Made by a program: the position numbers and the translations under genes
The notes under the pieces: model-generated
The model's input: only the letters and a program-made list of their open reading frames with translations
What the model was told of the DNA's origin: nothing
Database searches by the model: none
Assembly: GCF_000189635.1 (NCBI RefSeq)
Contig: NW_002475946.1
Span: forward strand, 24,029-88,028
Length of the DNA: 64,000 bases
Direction: 5' to 3'
Origin: Tetrahymena thermophila SB210
Taxonomy: Eukaryota; Ciliophora; Oligohymenophorea; Hymenostomatida; Tetrahymenidae
Shown: positions 36,641 to 49,604 of the stretch, piece after piece
Layout of the letters: each line of letters opens with the position of its first letter
Numbering within the stretch: position 1 is the stretch's first letter

Positions 36641-37331
36641 CGAATGGATTTAAAAGATTGAAGGAAGTAAAATCACACTGACTCTTGCAACATAAATTGA
36701 ACCTGAATACTTGATAAAGAATTATTACAAATAAAATAAATAAAAAACAAAAAAAAGACCAAAATCTAAAAAATATTAGAAGAAGAATCAATCGTCTGTC
36801 TTCAATCACAACGAAAAATCAAAAAAAATTAATTATTATTAAAATCAAATTAATTTAACAAAAAATATAAGAAATTAACATCTCTATCTACAATCAATTA
36901 AATTAACAAAAACTCAGTCCCTTCTCAAAACCTGTGCAGCGTACTCGCCTGTCTCTGATTATATTTCATATAAGAACCTCTCCTTCTCCATTAACTCTTA
37001 ATCTAAAGTCCAAATAATATTTACATCTGTAATAACTTCAAGTCTGCAAATAGTTATTTAATTAATTAATTAATAAATCAATCAATCAATCATCCAGTTA
37101 GTCAGTCAGTCAGTCAATCAAACTATAAACTGAATTAATTACCATCTATATCATTTTGATAATTTTACAGTGAAAGCAAGATATTGATCTTACATTCTTA
37201 CGAAAAACTATAAGATTAAATACACAAATCAACAGCTACTGCCAAAATCTATAATTAATTATTAAAAAAAATCAATCAAAAGATTAAAAAAAGATTATAA
37301 TCATATTTATTCAAATCCTCTCAAAAAGCAA
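36641..37331 (+). promoter_or_regulatory. ATG-free leader region of the 37.3-kb gene
   Basis: From just after an ATG at about 36643 to 37331 I find no ATG on the plus strand, in about 690 bp. The part around 36910-37050 is unusually C-rich (CAGTCCCTTCTC, CCTCTCCTTCTCC). I infer a long 5' untranslated region, possibly with a spliced leader exon ending near TCTGCAAATAG. It holds an AATT/AATC/AGTC repeat tract (about 37060-37123). Confidence 0.5.
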
Positions 37332-40300
37332 ATGATATCCAGCCTTCAATTCACCAATTCTATATTATAAAATACTGTTAGTAATGTCTTTACTCCTAAT
37401 ATATAAATCTCAAACTCCATAAATAATAATAAAAATTTCTTCAAGCAAAACGCTAAATTTAACGCAGCAGCTGAATAATCCTAAATAAACCAATAAAATA
37501 ACCAACTGCTTAATTAATAGTAAAAGCAAGCTAAAATCTCTTATCGCCTTGCTTCTTAATCTAACTCTGAATCAGAAATCTATGAGAAATCATCCCAAAA
37601 TTATTTATCTCACTTCAGCTCAATGATTTAAATTGGATAGAATAATTAGCAATCCAGCTCTCAATAATCATTTTCTATTTCATTGGCCAAACAAAAATCA
37701 ATTAAAGAAAGCGATTTCTCCCTTACGTCTCAAGCCTCAACTAACTTAGCTTAAAATCTTAACAAAAAACTTGCCAAGCTTGCTAAGAAGCAAAATAGTC
37801 TCTCTAATAGTGGCTGCTCAACTTAAATCTCTTCTTGCTAGAGCTTCAACAGTATTCCATCTTGTAAAGTGATGCGTCCCTTCCCAGAACATGTATATTT
37901 TATATTCAAATTTTATTTTTAATTGCCCTTGAGGAAAAAATAAAGTAAAAAGAAAAAATAAATTAAACTTGTGCAATGTTTATTTAATGCTAAATTTACG
38001 CACAATATAAATCAGTTATGAGCTATGGAAACAATTTATTCAATCAGTCAGTCAGTTGTTAGCAATTTTTAAAATTAAAGATGAGTAAGCCAATTTTTTA
38101 AAAAAAGTAATTAAAATAGAAAAAGATGTAAATAGTTAGAATGTTTGGAAGAAAATTAATTAATTAATAAGGTTGATAATTAGGTATCTTACAAATCCTT
38201 AATATTTTAATCTAATTTTTTAATTGCCATTTCTTTTATACAATCTCAGTAATCTTTTACTATAATTTACTCCTTCTTATCCCAAATCACTTTCTAACTA
38301 CTTATTTTTGCTGACTCACTGACTGACTGACTGACTTACTTGCCAATCAATTAATTTCAATTTACAATTCAATTGCTTCTTACATCTTAAATATAAAATT
38401 AAATATTTGCATTACTCTCATTTTTTATCCACTTAAAATAATACTTTATTTTTAAAGTTATTCTCTTACGTTATTAAAATTTGAATTTTTCTCTACCTAC
38501 TGCGCTTTTATGAATAAAGAAATTCTTTAACTAATATTTGTATTTTCACCATAGAAATTTCATTATTTTTGATTACACTGAATAATTAATTCTTCTCCTA
38601 GTAATTTCGTAAATTTAACTCCCCAAAAATATTATAAACACCAATTAAACAAACTAAAAGTTTCTTTCCTCAATTATTTTTTAGTACTTGTCCTTTTTAG
38701 TCAATAAAAGCGATGAATTAACCTTAATTTTTAATATTTTTTAACTACTTTTACTAAATTATTACTTTTTTTATCATAGGAATTTTACCTTTGCGCAGAA
38801 AACTTAGGAAAATCCACTCTAACTCACATTGAAGAAGATGAAAGTTTTGAACTTAATCCTGTCATATAGGTCAATACCCTCTCTAAAAATATTTAATACG
38901 TAGAATACAATAAAAAAAAATCTGTCCTCTCTATCCACCTTTCAAACAAGAGCTCAGCTTCATCACTCGACTCTTTAAGGTAAAAATATCATCTAATTTG
39001 AATAACTAAAGCAATAAAATCTTTAGAATTTATCAATATGATTTATTCGAATATTTATTAGATTCTAATGCTCTCTATAAAATAAATAAATAAATTCCAA
39101 ATTATTTTTGTAACCTACGCTAAATTTAGTAGAGGTCCAAATCAATAGAGCAAATGAGAGTGTTTTATTATAACTTCCCGATATAATTTAATTAAGATTA
39201 TATACGCATACAATCAATCCCAACTTTATTTATTGTTTAATTATTAATTAATTATCCCTAGCAGACAGAATATTTATTTAATTTACTTTACAATTATTTA
39301 CTTGTAAATATCACTGTGATAATTTTAATGATATAAATATAGTTTATTTCATTTTTTGTTTCTATAACTAAATAATATAACCTTTTTTTCAAATATAATT
39401 AGCTCTATTTCATTTGAAGAAATACCATCCTCTCCTCACCTTTACAATTCTTCTGAACTCAATTCCTCCATCAGCAACTTATAAAATGATTTGAACAATC
39501 TACCCAAAGTTGCTCTACCTTTCAATCACACACTTCTTGAAAGTGAAACATACAAAATTATGGCTTAAAAGACTAAGCCATGTCTCTCTGTTGCCTACAG
39601 ATTAAACGAAAATGGTTCTTTTGATGTGAAGGGTATTCACATGAATGAAAAATTCTTAATCTACACAAAATGGGACACTGAAAACTGTCTATTGACCACA
39701 CTAAATAATTCTATTTAAGAGTAATTACTTTTTTAATTTTATTCACTCTAATATGATTAATTCGTGGATGGATCTAGCCATTACAAATACATAAAAAATT
39801 AGTTCTATTTAACTATAAATACTAATTACTTTTTTCTAAAATATAATTAGAATGTTTACTGCAAAGAATTATGAGACTTTCATGGATTACACCTTTAAGT
39901 CTATGAGTACTGCTTTTAATGCTAAAAGTCACGCATCTGAACTCTATTCCTTAAACGGTGAATTGAGAATGGCTGACAATGGCGTAATTATCTTTTTTGT
40001 TTCTTACTTTTTAGTTTGGAGATAATTTTAACAATAAAACTCCTACTTAAAATAAATTATTCCATTACAAATATTTACTTTTAAGCCTTAATGATATTAA
40101 TTTAATTAATTAATTAATATTTAATTTAATAAAACAGATAAGAGAAGTTGAAATGTCTATTCAATCTAATTATAATCCTAAGTATGGCTTTTTGCATGTT
40201 TCTTATATTATTGATAGAGTTATTTCTGAAAGAAAACCTGTTGTTATTAAGAAAAAATCTAAATCTTCAATCTTTTGCTCAACTGCTTCTTCTTCTAAGA

Positions 40301-40461
40301 ACGATAAATCAGTCTCCGGAGGAATCAGAAGTCAAAGCAGCAGCATTTTTAAGAGAAAAGCTTCTAATTCATTTACATTTGAAGATACTACTCTCGGCAA
40401 TGATGATGAATCTCTATCCTAATAAGAAAAAAGTTTCATCTAGAGATTCTACTCTTTGTGA
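37332..40461 (+). CDS. five-exon conserved-looking protein, function unknown
   Basis: Exons 37332-37892, 38780-38979, 39403-39720, 39851-39983 and 40138-40461 join in phase to a 511-aa product ending at TGA 40459-40461. All introns are GT...AG and AT-rich. ATG 37332 is the first ATG after a long ATG-free leader. Residues 1-187 are rich in Ser, Gln and Asn (SQNYLSHFSSM, SFSISLAKQKS, LAKLAKKQNSLSNSG). The central and C-terminal exons look more constrained (LPFNHTLLESETYKIM, CLSVAYRLNENGSFDVK, FMDYTFKSMSTAFNAKS, REVEMSIQSNYNPKYGFLHV). A basic Ser-rich tail follows (KKKSKSSIFCSTASSS). I do not recognise a family, and there is no membrane segment or catalytic motif. A 31-nt alternative for the last intron (39984-40014) would also keep the frame, but the 154-nt version (39984-40137) is more likely. 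Confidence 0.8.
38311..38340. repeat. (CTGA)n microsatellite in intron 1
   Basis: A run of CTGA units inside the 887-nt first intron. A complementary-phase AGTC run lies at about 38043-38055 in the same intron. Confidence 0.85.
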
Positions 40462-43190
40462 AGAGAATTAATAAAATAGTAAAATGCATTTGCATCTTAC
40501 TGAATTAAAATTTTAATAAATTCATCCAACAAACAAATCAAACAAAAAAAACAAACAAACAAACAAAAAATATACATTTGCTGATTGAATATATTCTTAA
40601 ATAAATATAATTAACTTTATTATTAATAACTTTTACTGTCACTACTGGAGGGTATTTTGAGTGGTGAGTCTAGAAAAAGCTAAAATATTCTTGAAATAAA
40701 AAATTTAATAACACTGAATTTCATAAATATAAATAGTTTTTATGACTCACCTTCTATTTAATTTAGCTATATAAAAGGTACTACTCGTTAAAATTAAAGC
40801 GAGACATAATAATTAGTCACCAATTTTATCATCCTCAGAAATAAAAATCTATTTATATAATAATTAAAATATTGTAAATAATAAATATTTATAATCTAAT
40901 TTATATTAAAAATAGCTCAAAGTGTTTGCTTTGTGCTTACTCAGTAAACTCTATCTATACTTATTCTTCATTAACTTTATATCATTCATATTAACTGTAT
41001 TTATTAATAAATCTTTAAATATTCAGCTTTAAACGAAATTCATTTTTTCCTTTTTCACAATTTAATTAGAAATGAGCAGACCCCATAGAACCAAATCCTT
41101 GCTCAAAAATGATCAGATGTTAATTTAGCACTTATTAAAATTAATTAATTTTAAAATGTAAATCTTGTAATGACTATTACTTTAAATGAGTTTGTTTGTT
41201 TGTTTATAAATTAAATAAATAAACTAAAATAAATTTAATTATTGAGAAATTAAGTTTATGAATAAAAAAATATTATTTTTTGAAGTATTTTTAAAAATAA
41301 ATTGATTTGCTAATATTACCATTTTTACTTAATACTTATTAATTCATTATTTTGAATTTAATCCAGTTGATTCTTTCTAAATTTGTATTGTTAATAATTA
41401 AATGAACTAAATTTTATAGAAAAATAAATCTATTTGCCAAATAGTATTTTTTCATAATCAATAATTAATCAAAAGCTTTTCAAGTATTCTAAAAAGTGTA
41501 AGTTATAGTTGAATTTATATCAAGGTCTCAAACTTTAGCTCAAAGATTATAAGTATAAATCTTGTAATGTTTTTTTTAAATTAAAATATTTCATATGATT
41601 CAAAACAATTTCATTAATTATAGAAATAATTTAAGATATTTAGTTTGTATTTTTTTATTTAAAAGCTTTATTTTTTATGATAATTAAATCGTTAGGATTT
41701 AAAGGTTGATAAAAAATAGTTATATTAATTCAAAATATTTTAATTGTCAATTTAGATATCTTTAGTAAATTCGTAATACAATTATTAAAAAACTATTATT
41801 TATTTACTTATTTATAAATTTTTAACTTATTTGATTTGTTTGTTTTTTTTAGAATTGTATTTATATGTAATTATATTAAAAAAATAATATTTTTTAATTA
41901 AATATTTCAATTTACAAATTTTTTATTTGAGTATAAATATTTTTTCGATAAATATAAATCTAAAAAATTGATATAACAATTTAATTAAAGAGCCTATAGA
42001 ATTAAAAATTAAAGAAATTAAAGAAAATATCTCTATTAATAAATTTAATTAGTATTAATCTAAAAAATAGAACAATTCAACATTTTGAATAATTACTGAT
42101 CTTTCTTTTTATTTAAAAAAATGCCTTTCTGTATTTGTATTAACTCATTTTATTTATCTGAATCTTGCAACAAAAAAAATACTCATTCGTTATCTTTTTA
42201 AATTTTATTTTTTTAGGTTTAAAATAAAAATTAGATAAAACATTTGTTATTTCTATTTTATTTTTAAAAATTCTTCTAAATATTGCATTTGTAATTTATT
42301 AATGATGTTTAAATATGCTTAAAATGATAAAAAAATTTAAATATTCATCTTTAAGAAAGTTTTTAAATTTATATCAATAATAATAGCTCACATAAATTCG
42401 TTTTTAATTAAAATATTTATTTAAAATGCTGATATGTCATATAAAAGTTTAGCTATAAAAAACTATTGTGTTTGATAAAAATATTTAAAGAATAAATAAT
42501 TATCAATTTTTTTTAATTAATTTTAATAATGATTTTTACTATATTTAAAATAAAAAAATTAAATGCTTTCAAAAGCTAATTTGTAAAATATTAATGTTAA
42601 GGGATAATCAATCATCAATCAGAAAAATTTTCAAATAATTAATTTTTTAAAAGTAGCAATTAAATTTAAGGTTTTATTGCTATTAAAGAATTGTAGATAT
42701 TTTAAATTTTTTATACTAATTTTATTTAAAGAATAAAAATTTCTTTTATATTAGAAAATTTAGAAAATTCAAGCATTATTTGTATTAAATTTGTTAATTT
42801 ATTTAGAAGAAATTTTAAAATTATGATGGAATTAAAATGGCAAATATTTTTTTTTTGAGATAATAAATTTTAAGAAATAAGAATTATAAATTATAAATAA
42901 AGTTTAAAACAAATATTCATATTAAAAATACTTTTTAAATGTTAATAATAAAATTTACAAAAAAAGCAAATTATTTATTAGGTTTATAATAAAATAAAAA
43001 TAAATTTCTTATTAAAAACTGAAATTCTATTTTGACTAACTTAAATTTAATAGAAAGTAATCAATTTCTTTTATTGGATATGTTCTGATTATTTCTATAA
43101 AAAATTTTATTGGCTATTTTAATTAAAAACAAAAAATTAGATTTTGAATTAAATTGTGTTAGAATTAATTGAAACTTGATTAGGTTACTA
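40462..43190. other. AT-rich spacer up to the second gap
   Basis: No supportable gene. An 8-bp inverted repeat (GGTGAGTC about 40661, GACTCACC about 40743) and a 33-codon ORF at 41072-41173 are present, but neither carries convincing signal. Confidence 0.5.
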
Positions 43191-43290
43191 NNNNNNNNNN
43201 NNNNNNNNNNNNNNNNNNNNNNNNNNNNNNNNNNNNNNNNNNNNNNNNNNNNNNNNNNNNNNNNNNNNNNNNNNNNNNNNNNNNNNNNNN
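43191..43290. other. assembly gap (100 N)
   Basis: Exactly 100 N, in non-coding DNA. Confidence 0.99.
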
Positions 43291-44137
43291 TTTAAATTTA
43301 TTTAAAAATCAATCCAATTAGTGAGTAATATTCACAATATATTTTTTACGTATTATCAATTTATGATATTTTTCATTAAGGATGGATTCAACATTTAAAA
43401 TAAATTTATCATTCTATGTAAATTACTTATAAAATAAAAATATTAGTGTAGAATTAGTATTCTCTTATCATAAAGAGCAATTCTAAAGAACCTAAAAAAT
43501 TTAAATAAGCAAATAATATTTTTAACTTTTCAAAATAGTACAAAAATATCCAAAAAAATTTTTATGAAATAACCAATTTTTTAATATTTAAATAGGATTT
43601 AGTCATATTTTTACCATCTAAATTATTAGAATAGAATTTAGATTTTATTTTATCTCTCTTTTAAGATATTGTTTGTGGTGGTATTTTTTTTATGCGTTAA
43701 AATAATAAATTTAGAAGTATGAATCAATAAAAGGCATGAAACAGAATTACATTTAATTTGTCTATTTTTGATTTAAAATAGAATGTTTAGTTTCTTAATG
43801 AAACGTAAATTACGATTCTAATCGAATATTTTAATTAGTCATAATTTATTATCATAACTGTAAAAATTAATATAAAAAAAATCATAAATAGTAAGTGCGA
43901 TATTTATTTTTAATAATTCGCATATAGAAAAATAATTAATTGTCTCTTTGATGATTTTTATTATAATTTTTTATCAAATGTAATTTCGTTGAATGAGTAG
44001 GAATTTTATTTCGTTACTAACTTTAAATAATTTCTGTTGAAATCTTTTTATTTTATTTTAAATATCATCTGAATTTTGATGATCAATATAAACATAAAAA
44101 TTTAAATAAAAACAAAAAGATTCTTAAAATTAAAAAA
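43291..44137. other. AT-rich spacer upstream of the desaturase gene
   Basis: No coding signal. It would hold the desaturase promoter. Confidence 0.5.
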
Positions 44138-45379
44138 ATGAGACATTAGTTTATGACATTAGGCGAAGGCTTCTAATTTCTTATAGGCTTATTTATTATT
44201 GTGTTTGAACTACCCTTCTATGCACTTCTAACATTTTTCAGTGTTATGTGGGAAAAAGTAGATAGGCTTTTCAAAGGAAAACCTAGAACAGGAATCCTGT
44301 TTCAAATAGCTGATAGATTCAATGAAACGACTCAAAAATATCTAGAAAATTATGTTGTTTACAAATAAGATTACTACATAATAAATTCTATTGTATTTTT
44401 GATAATATACTTGATAGTCATATTCTTAGCAAGCGCCTGGTATACATCATAATATGGATTCAGTATTTTTGTATTTATATTGTACCATACTTTGCGCTTA
44501 GGACCCGAACTTGCAATTTTTGGGACCGTATAGTCACTTGCTCATAAAGAGTGTCACTCAGGAACAGAATAATTTTAAAATTTACCTAAATTTGTTTAGT
44601 GGATTCTAGGTAATATTTTTTGTTGGTTTATAGGTCCATTTTATGGACTTCTGCCATACTCAATGAAGATTGGACATTCAATGAATCACCACAAATATTC
44701 AAACTCAGAAAAGGACGTAATCTGCAACTCTGACATGGAGAGAGATTCTATTATTAACTATATTCGCTATGTTACGAGATTTTTATTCTACAGCACAAAT
44801 ATTTCCTTGATTCCAGTGTTTTTTAATGATAAAAACTACAAATAAGTGTTTTAATTAATGATAGGCATTGTTTACTAAATGCTTTTCTTTTTATTAGTCG
44901 CTTAAAAGGTCAATTTCTTTTTTGCCTTATCATTTATTGGATACGCTTTTCTTGAAAATGTTTTTTTTATCTCACTTTATAACTGGACATGGCATGCATT
45001 CATAGACCCAGAAGAGCCAACAAATGAATATGTGAATAGCATAACAATCATAGATGGAACTTATAACGTGATTGATAGAGATCTGCATGTTGTTCATCAT
45101 GCTTACCCTGGTGTTCATTGGTCCAAATACAGAAAAATCTTTGAAAATGATAAAGAGATTTACACAAAAAGAAAAGGCACACTGTTTAAATAAACTCAAG
45201 CAAAAGAATTATTCTTTTTAATAATCTTTAAAAAATATGATAAAATGGTAGAAAAGTTTATCTTTCCAGACAATATGAGTCATGAAGAAAAAGTCACTTT
45301 CCTCCAAAAGAGATTAAGATCAATTACATGGGGAAGAAAATAGAATATTTTTTTAAATGAAAGTAAAAAATCCTCATGA
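44138..45379 (+). CDS. membrane fatty-acid desaturase-like enzyme
   Basis: A single exon of 413 aa from ATG 44138 to TGA 45377-45379. The three histidine boxes of the membrane di-iron desaturase/hydroxylase family are present in order and spacing: HKECH (HX3H), HSMNHH (HX3HH) and HVVHH (HX2HH, followed by AYPGVHW). Hydrophobic segments flank the boxes (IGLFIIVFELPFYALLTFF; SIVFLIIYLIVIFLASA; MIGIVYQMLFFLLVA; FALSFIGYAFLENVFFISL), fitting a multi-pass ER protein with the boxes on the cytosolic face. Family knowledge: these enzymes use O2 and an electron donor to desaturate or hydroxylate acyl chains or sphingoid bases. The substrate and position cannot be told from sequence. No cytochrome b5 domain is fused. 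It is one of only two plus-strand protein genes here. Confidence 0.88.
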
Positions 45380-46132
45380 AATCAATATCTTTCTCTATCT
45401 ATCTATCTTAATTAGAGAGAGTAGATAGAGGATTTAATATTTATCAAATACTAAATAAATATCTAATTTAAGTGAATATTATTTATTTTATAAAAGAATT
45501 TGTGGTCCACTAATTACAACTTACATTTATACGAATTTGATAAATTTTACTTAAATTTGGTTTAAATAATAATTATTTGTTTGTTTGCTTTACTTTACTT
45601 TACTTTTGGAATAATTTTGATTTGGAAAAGTGATTCCACTTTTGATAATTTGAAAAAATAAATTAAAACTAAATTAAATTCAAGCAATTATTATTAAACA
45701 TCATCAAAATTGAATAGTATTAAATGTAATCTAATTTTATGAAATTTATTTAATTCATATTATTTCTTAGTAATATATATATACAAATCTAATTTACTAC
45801 ATTTTATTAAAAAAATAATTTAATATTTACTTCTGAGTTTATAATATGTTTTGTTACAAATACATTATTAAACATTTTTAATCATATTTTCTTACTATTA
45901 TTATTATATTTGGTTTGAATTCAAACACTTTATACAAAAAACCTTATTATTATGAGTGTAATAAGGGTTTATTATATTTTGATATTTATTTATTTATTTA
46001 TTTATTAAAATGTAATGTTTTTAGCCTCAATTTTACATAAATTTATATTTTAATTAACTCTTTTTTTAAATCTTTAATGAGGCTGAAAAAGAAGATTTAT
46101 AGATAAAATTGAAATTTTTAATTTTAGTTGGA
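45380..46132. other. convergent intergenic spacer
   Basis: Lies between two genes that end toward each other. It contains CTAT repeats (about 45401-45410) and TTTA repeats (about 45986-46006), and a possible AGATAGAG/CTCTATCT pairing near 45395-45432 that could help termination. No gene seen. Confidence 0.5.
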
Positions 46133-48634
46133 TCATTTTTCTATATTAATTATATTCTTGATTTCTTGTGTGGTAATTGATAAATATTGGCTCAGCTGAG
46201 ATTCTATTTTTTCTTGTATTTTTTAATAATTAGTTTATGGTTAAATTTTATCAAATAATGATTTAGAGTTAGCAATCACTAATTTTAGTCTGATCAAAAG
46301 TTAAAGCTTTTGAGTTTTTGATTAAAGGGTGTCTTGTTATTTTTCTTTTATTTACACTTATTAAAAAAGAAGTTTTAATATTTGAGATTAATTATTGTTA
46401 TTATTTATTTATTAATTATCTATTGCTGCACTCAATTAGCTTTAAAAGAAATATTATTATTGTAATTAAAAAATATTCAATCTTTCTTCTTTTTTGTATT
46501 TTAGAGATCCGCACAAAATATCTTGCAATTATTAAGAGCAGTTCTTAGAGATAAATTTGGTGATTTCATTTGCTTTTTTTAACTAGACTCTAGAATCAGT
46601 TATATTTTTCTCTGAGATAAATTTAATATCATGAAAAAGGCAACACTTTTTGTAATTATTTTAGTCTGATATTAAGCTCCTAATTTAGTTACTATGATTT
46701 GTATTTTATTCAAAAATAGCATAATTAGGTCCTAGAAGAGATTTCAGTATTAAAAATCCAAAGTCCTGTACAATATTACATTCTTCTCTAAATTGTAATT
46801 TATTGATTTTTTCATACTATTACTAATTATTTGACTCATCTTCAGATAAGTATTGCAAATAAATTTAGTCTGGATCTATTTTACTTTAATTAATATTTAA
46901 TCCAACAAAGAGTTTATATTTTTCATCTATAAAAATTTGATCAAAATCTAATAAATTAATTAGATTAGTCTTCATATTGTAATATATCTGTTAGAGACCG
47001 CACAAAATATCTTTAAAGAATATCTTCAAAAGCTATTCATTCAATAGTTTAATATTTTAAAGCAAATTTTTTAAGGTTTTGTTAGATTAAAAAGGGAAAA
47101 TTAAAAGCGAGCTATCTTAATTTTGAATAAAATGCTTATAATTAAGTACATTGGTAAACATTTATCCTTTGCTATCATTTTACATTGCACTTATAAAAGA
47201 GCTTATAGAATTAATTTCACTCTATTACAAATTTTTAATTTGATAAGCTTCGTACAGATTGAATTCACATTGAGATAGGATTTTTAACTTTTTAATTAAT
47301 ATATTTTCTGTTTGGGTAACTTCAAATATTCCCAATTAATTTGCTAAAATTTCTTCAGTTGACTCTTTTTTGTGGTCTTAATTTTAATCTTGAGAAATTT
47401 GTTAGCTGTTTTACTCCTACTTGGCTTTGAGTTACAAATTACCATTTTAATCAAAATTTTGAATATTTTATTACTTATAAGCATTTTTAACTAAGTTAAT
47501 TTGATTTTTTAATATGTTAGTTTAGGATTTCGATTCTTCAACTTAGTTTGACTTACCATATTTACATAAGTTTTTGTTTACTTTTATAATTTTCATTAAT
47601 TTTCTATCTACAGGTAAATAATTTGGAGAAAGTTCTTCATTCCCAGAAGAGCAGGTGGTTGTTGCTAAATTTAAATTTGAAATATCTTCTTGAATTGAAT
47701 AACTTTTGTCAATATTTTGACCTTCTTCTAATTTAATAGGAGTATTTTTTGGTACTTTTTTTATAATTTAAGTTTGGAATGAATACATATTCCTGCCCTT
47801 AAATTTATTTTCATTTTCAAAAGGAATATTTGACTCTGTTTTGGGTTTTTCGTTCCTCTCACTTGTTGCAAAATTTTCGTCTGAGTCTTCGTCATACCTT
47901 CTGAAATTACTTATTGAATCTGTAGATGAAATTTCTTTCTAAACGTAATTATTTTATTATTAAACTCCTTTTTGCATCTCTATTCCTCTTGAAGTGTTTA
48001 AAGCATCCCTCCTTATAATTATTTTTTTTTTTGCAGGCTTTTCATCTATACTTTAATTTGAGTTCTATTAATTGAAATAAGTGCAATAAACTTATGAGTT
48101 TTCATTTCTATTGCTCAATGGTTTCTATGAAGGAAAGAAATACTGATTAAGTTTGCTCTTAGAATTGGTTTACTCCAATTGCTAAATTCGATTATTTAAA
48201 GAGCACAAATTAAATGTTGGGCGATTGAAATGTCTGGCAGATTATGGAACTTTAACTTCAGGGCTGAGCTGATCATTTGATGAGTTTAAGCTTTCAATTG
48301 TGATTTGCTTTTTGATTACTATTTATTTCACTGATCGTCTATTAGCTTGCTATATTTGTACAGAAGCATTCTTTATTGCAGACTTATCAATATTTTAGCT
48401 TGATTGACTCCTAGATTCTAAAATGATATTATCACTTTATCTTTGCTTCAAATTCTATGTGTTTATCTGATATATCTTTTTAAAAAGAAGCTATTTTTGA
48501 GAGTTTTGGCAGAGATCTATTTCTGAATTTTTTTAGTAAGTTTTAGGATTAGAAGAAGATCTATCAGATCTAATAATATTATTAATACTTTAATTAATGT
48601 CCTTTTTTAGTACAAGATCAACGCTGGAGTCCAT
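46133..48634 (-). CDS. large protein with a C-terminal pseudokinase-like domain
   Basis: One open frame of 833 aa from ATG 48634 to TGA 46133-46135. The first ~430 residues are low complexity, Ser/Asn/Gln/Lys-rich (SDRSSSNPKTYQKNSEIDLC). From about residue 470 the sequence follows a protein-kinase C-lobe: LLIFPFQSNKTLKNLLQN, then LNEQLLKIFFKDILCGLQQI at the alpha-E position. After that, MKTNLINLLDFDQIFIDE occurs where HRDxKxxN would be. ECNIVQDFGFLILKSLLG stands for the alpha-F helix, and SQQLQDILCGSLKYKKEERL for the final sub-domain. The HRD and DFG motifs are absent, so catalysis is not expected; a scaffold or regulator is inferred. The frame extends upstream without TGA for some distance, so an earlier start (a MADIKRKV ATG is near 48870) is possible. 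Confidence is lower for the kinase fold than for the gene. Confidence 0.75.
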
Positions 48635-49604
48635 GGACTAGTAGAAAGAAATATAGACTTTATTATTAATTTTACTTTCGAAGCTGAGCTCTAAAATGCT
48701 TATATATGTACTATTATTATTATTATTTGAAGTAATCTTATTTGATTATATCTTTTTATGAATTTTTATAATTGATTATTAATTAATGAATATAAATTAA
48801 TTCTTGATTTATCTTTCGTGTTACAGTGAAAAACTAAAATTTACGAATAACTTTCCTTTTAATATCTGCCATACAATAAAAACTATCATTTAATTATCAT
48901 TAGATAAAATTAGAAATTAGCTGGCTGTTTAAACAAAAAACAAATAGAGAAGGTAGTGCATGATATTTATCTATTTATAAGTATTCTAATTCATTTTAAA
49001 TAATTTTCTTATTTTTCTTAAAAAATGTACCGAATTTTTCTTTTATTCTCTTTCTTTAATTTGTTATTTGAATTTATCTTTAATCAATAATAACATTTCT
49101 TTTATTCATTTTCCAAAGTTACCTTTTTTATCTTACTTTCATTAAAAAATAAGTTCTTGAGTCTTTTATTCTTTCTCATCATAACAGGAATTCATAATAG
49201 CCTAAATTGATTACAATTTTTGTTTATTCTTCTATTTTAAACACAAATATTATTTTACATGCTTCCTTTCCTTCTAGAAATATTCCAGATTTTTTGGAAA
49301 ATCTATTATTGATTTATAATTTTTATTAACTTCTTTATATTAGAATATTTTAAAAGAAGTATTCTAATTTTAATATATTATGTCAAAAATAATTTATTTA
49401 AAATAATTTATAATTAGCTAGTTTTGATTTTGCAATTTTATATTTTTATTAATAAAATTTCAAAAAATAAAAAAATAAAAACTCGAGTAGTAAAAAAACT
49501 AAAATTATTTTACATTAAATTTATATTTAAATTTACTAAATAAATAAACAAATGTAATAAAAATAAAAGTTTTAATTGAATTTAAATATGATTTTAGGAA
49601 ATAA
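48635..49604. other. spacer, possibly with 5' exon of the pseudokinase gene
   Basis: AT-rich. A short coding-like segment starting MADIKRKVIRKF near 48870 could be an upstream exon, but I cannot join it with certainty. Confidence 0.4.

Noticed and set aside
40148..40471. Plus-strand 107-codon standard-code frame
   Set aside because: Out of phase with the splice-consistent last exon of the 37332-40461 gene, which ends at TGA 40459.
40661..40750. 8-bp inverted repeat GGTGAGTC/GACTCACC
   Set aside because: The arms are about 75 nt apart with no paired flanks; expected by chance at some rate.
41072..41173. 33-codon ORF beginning MSRPHRTKS, somewhat G/C-rich
   Set aside because: Too short, no homologue recognised, and no downstream exon that continues it.
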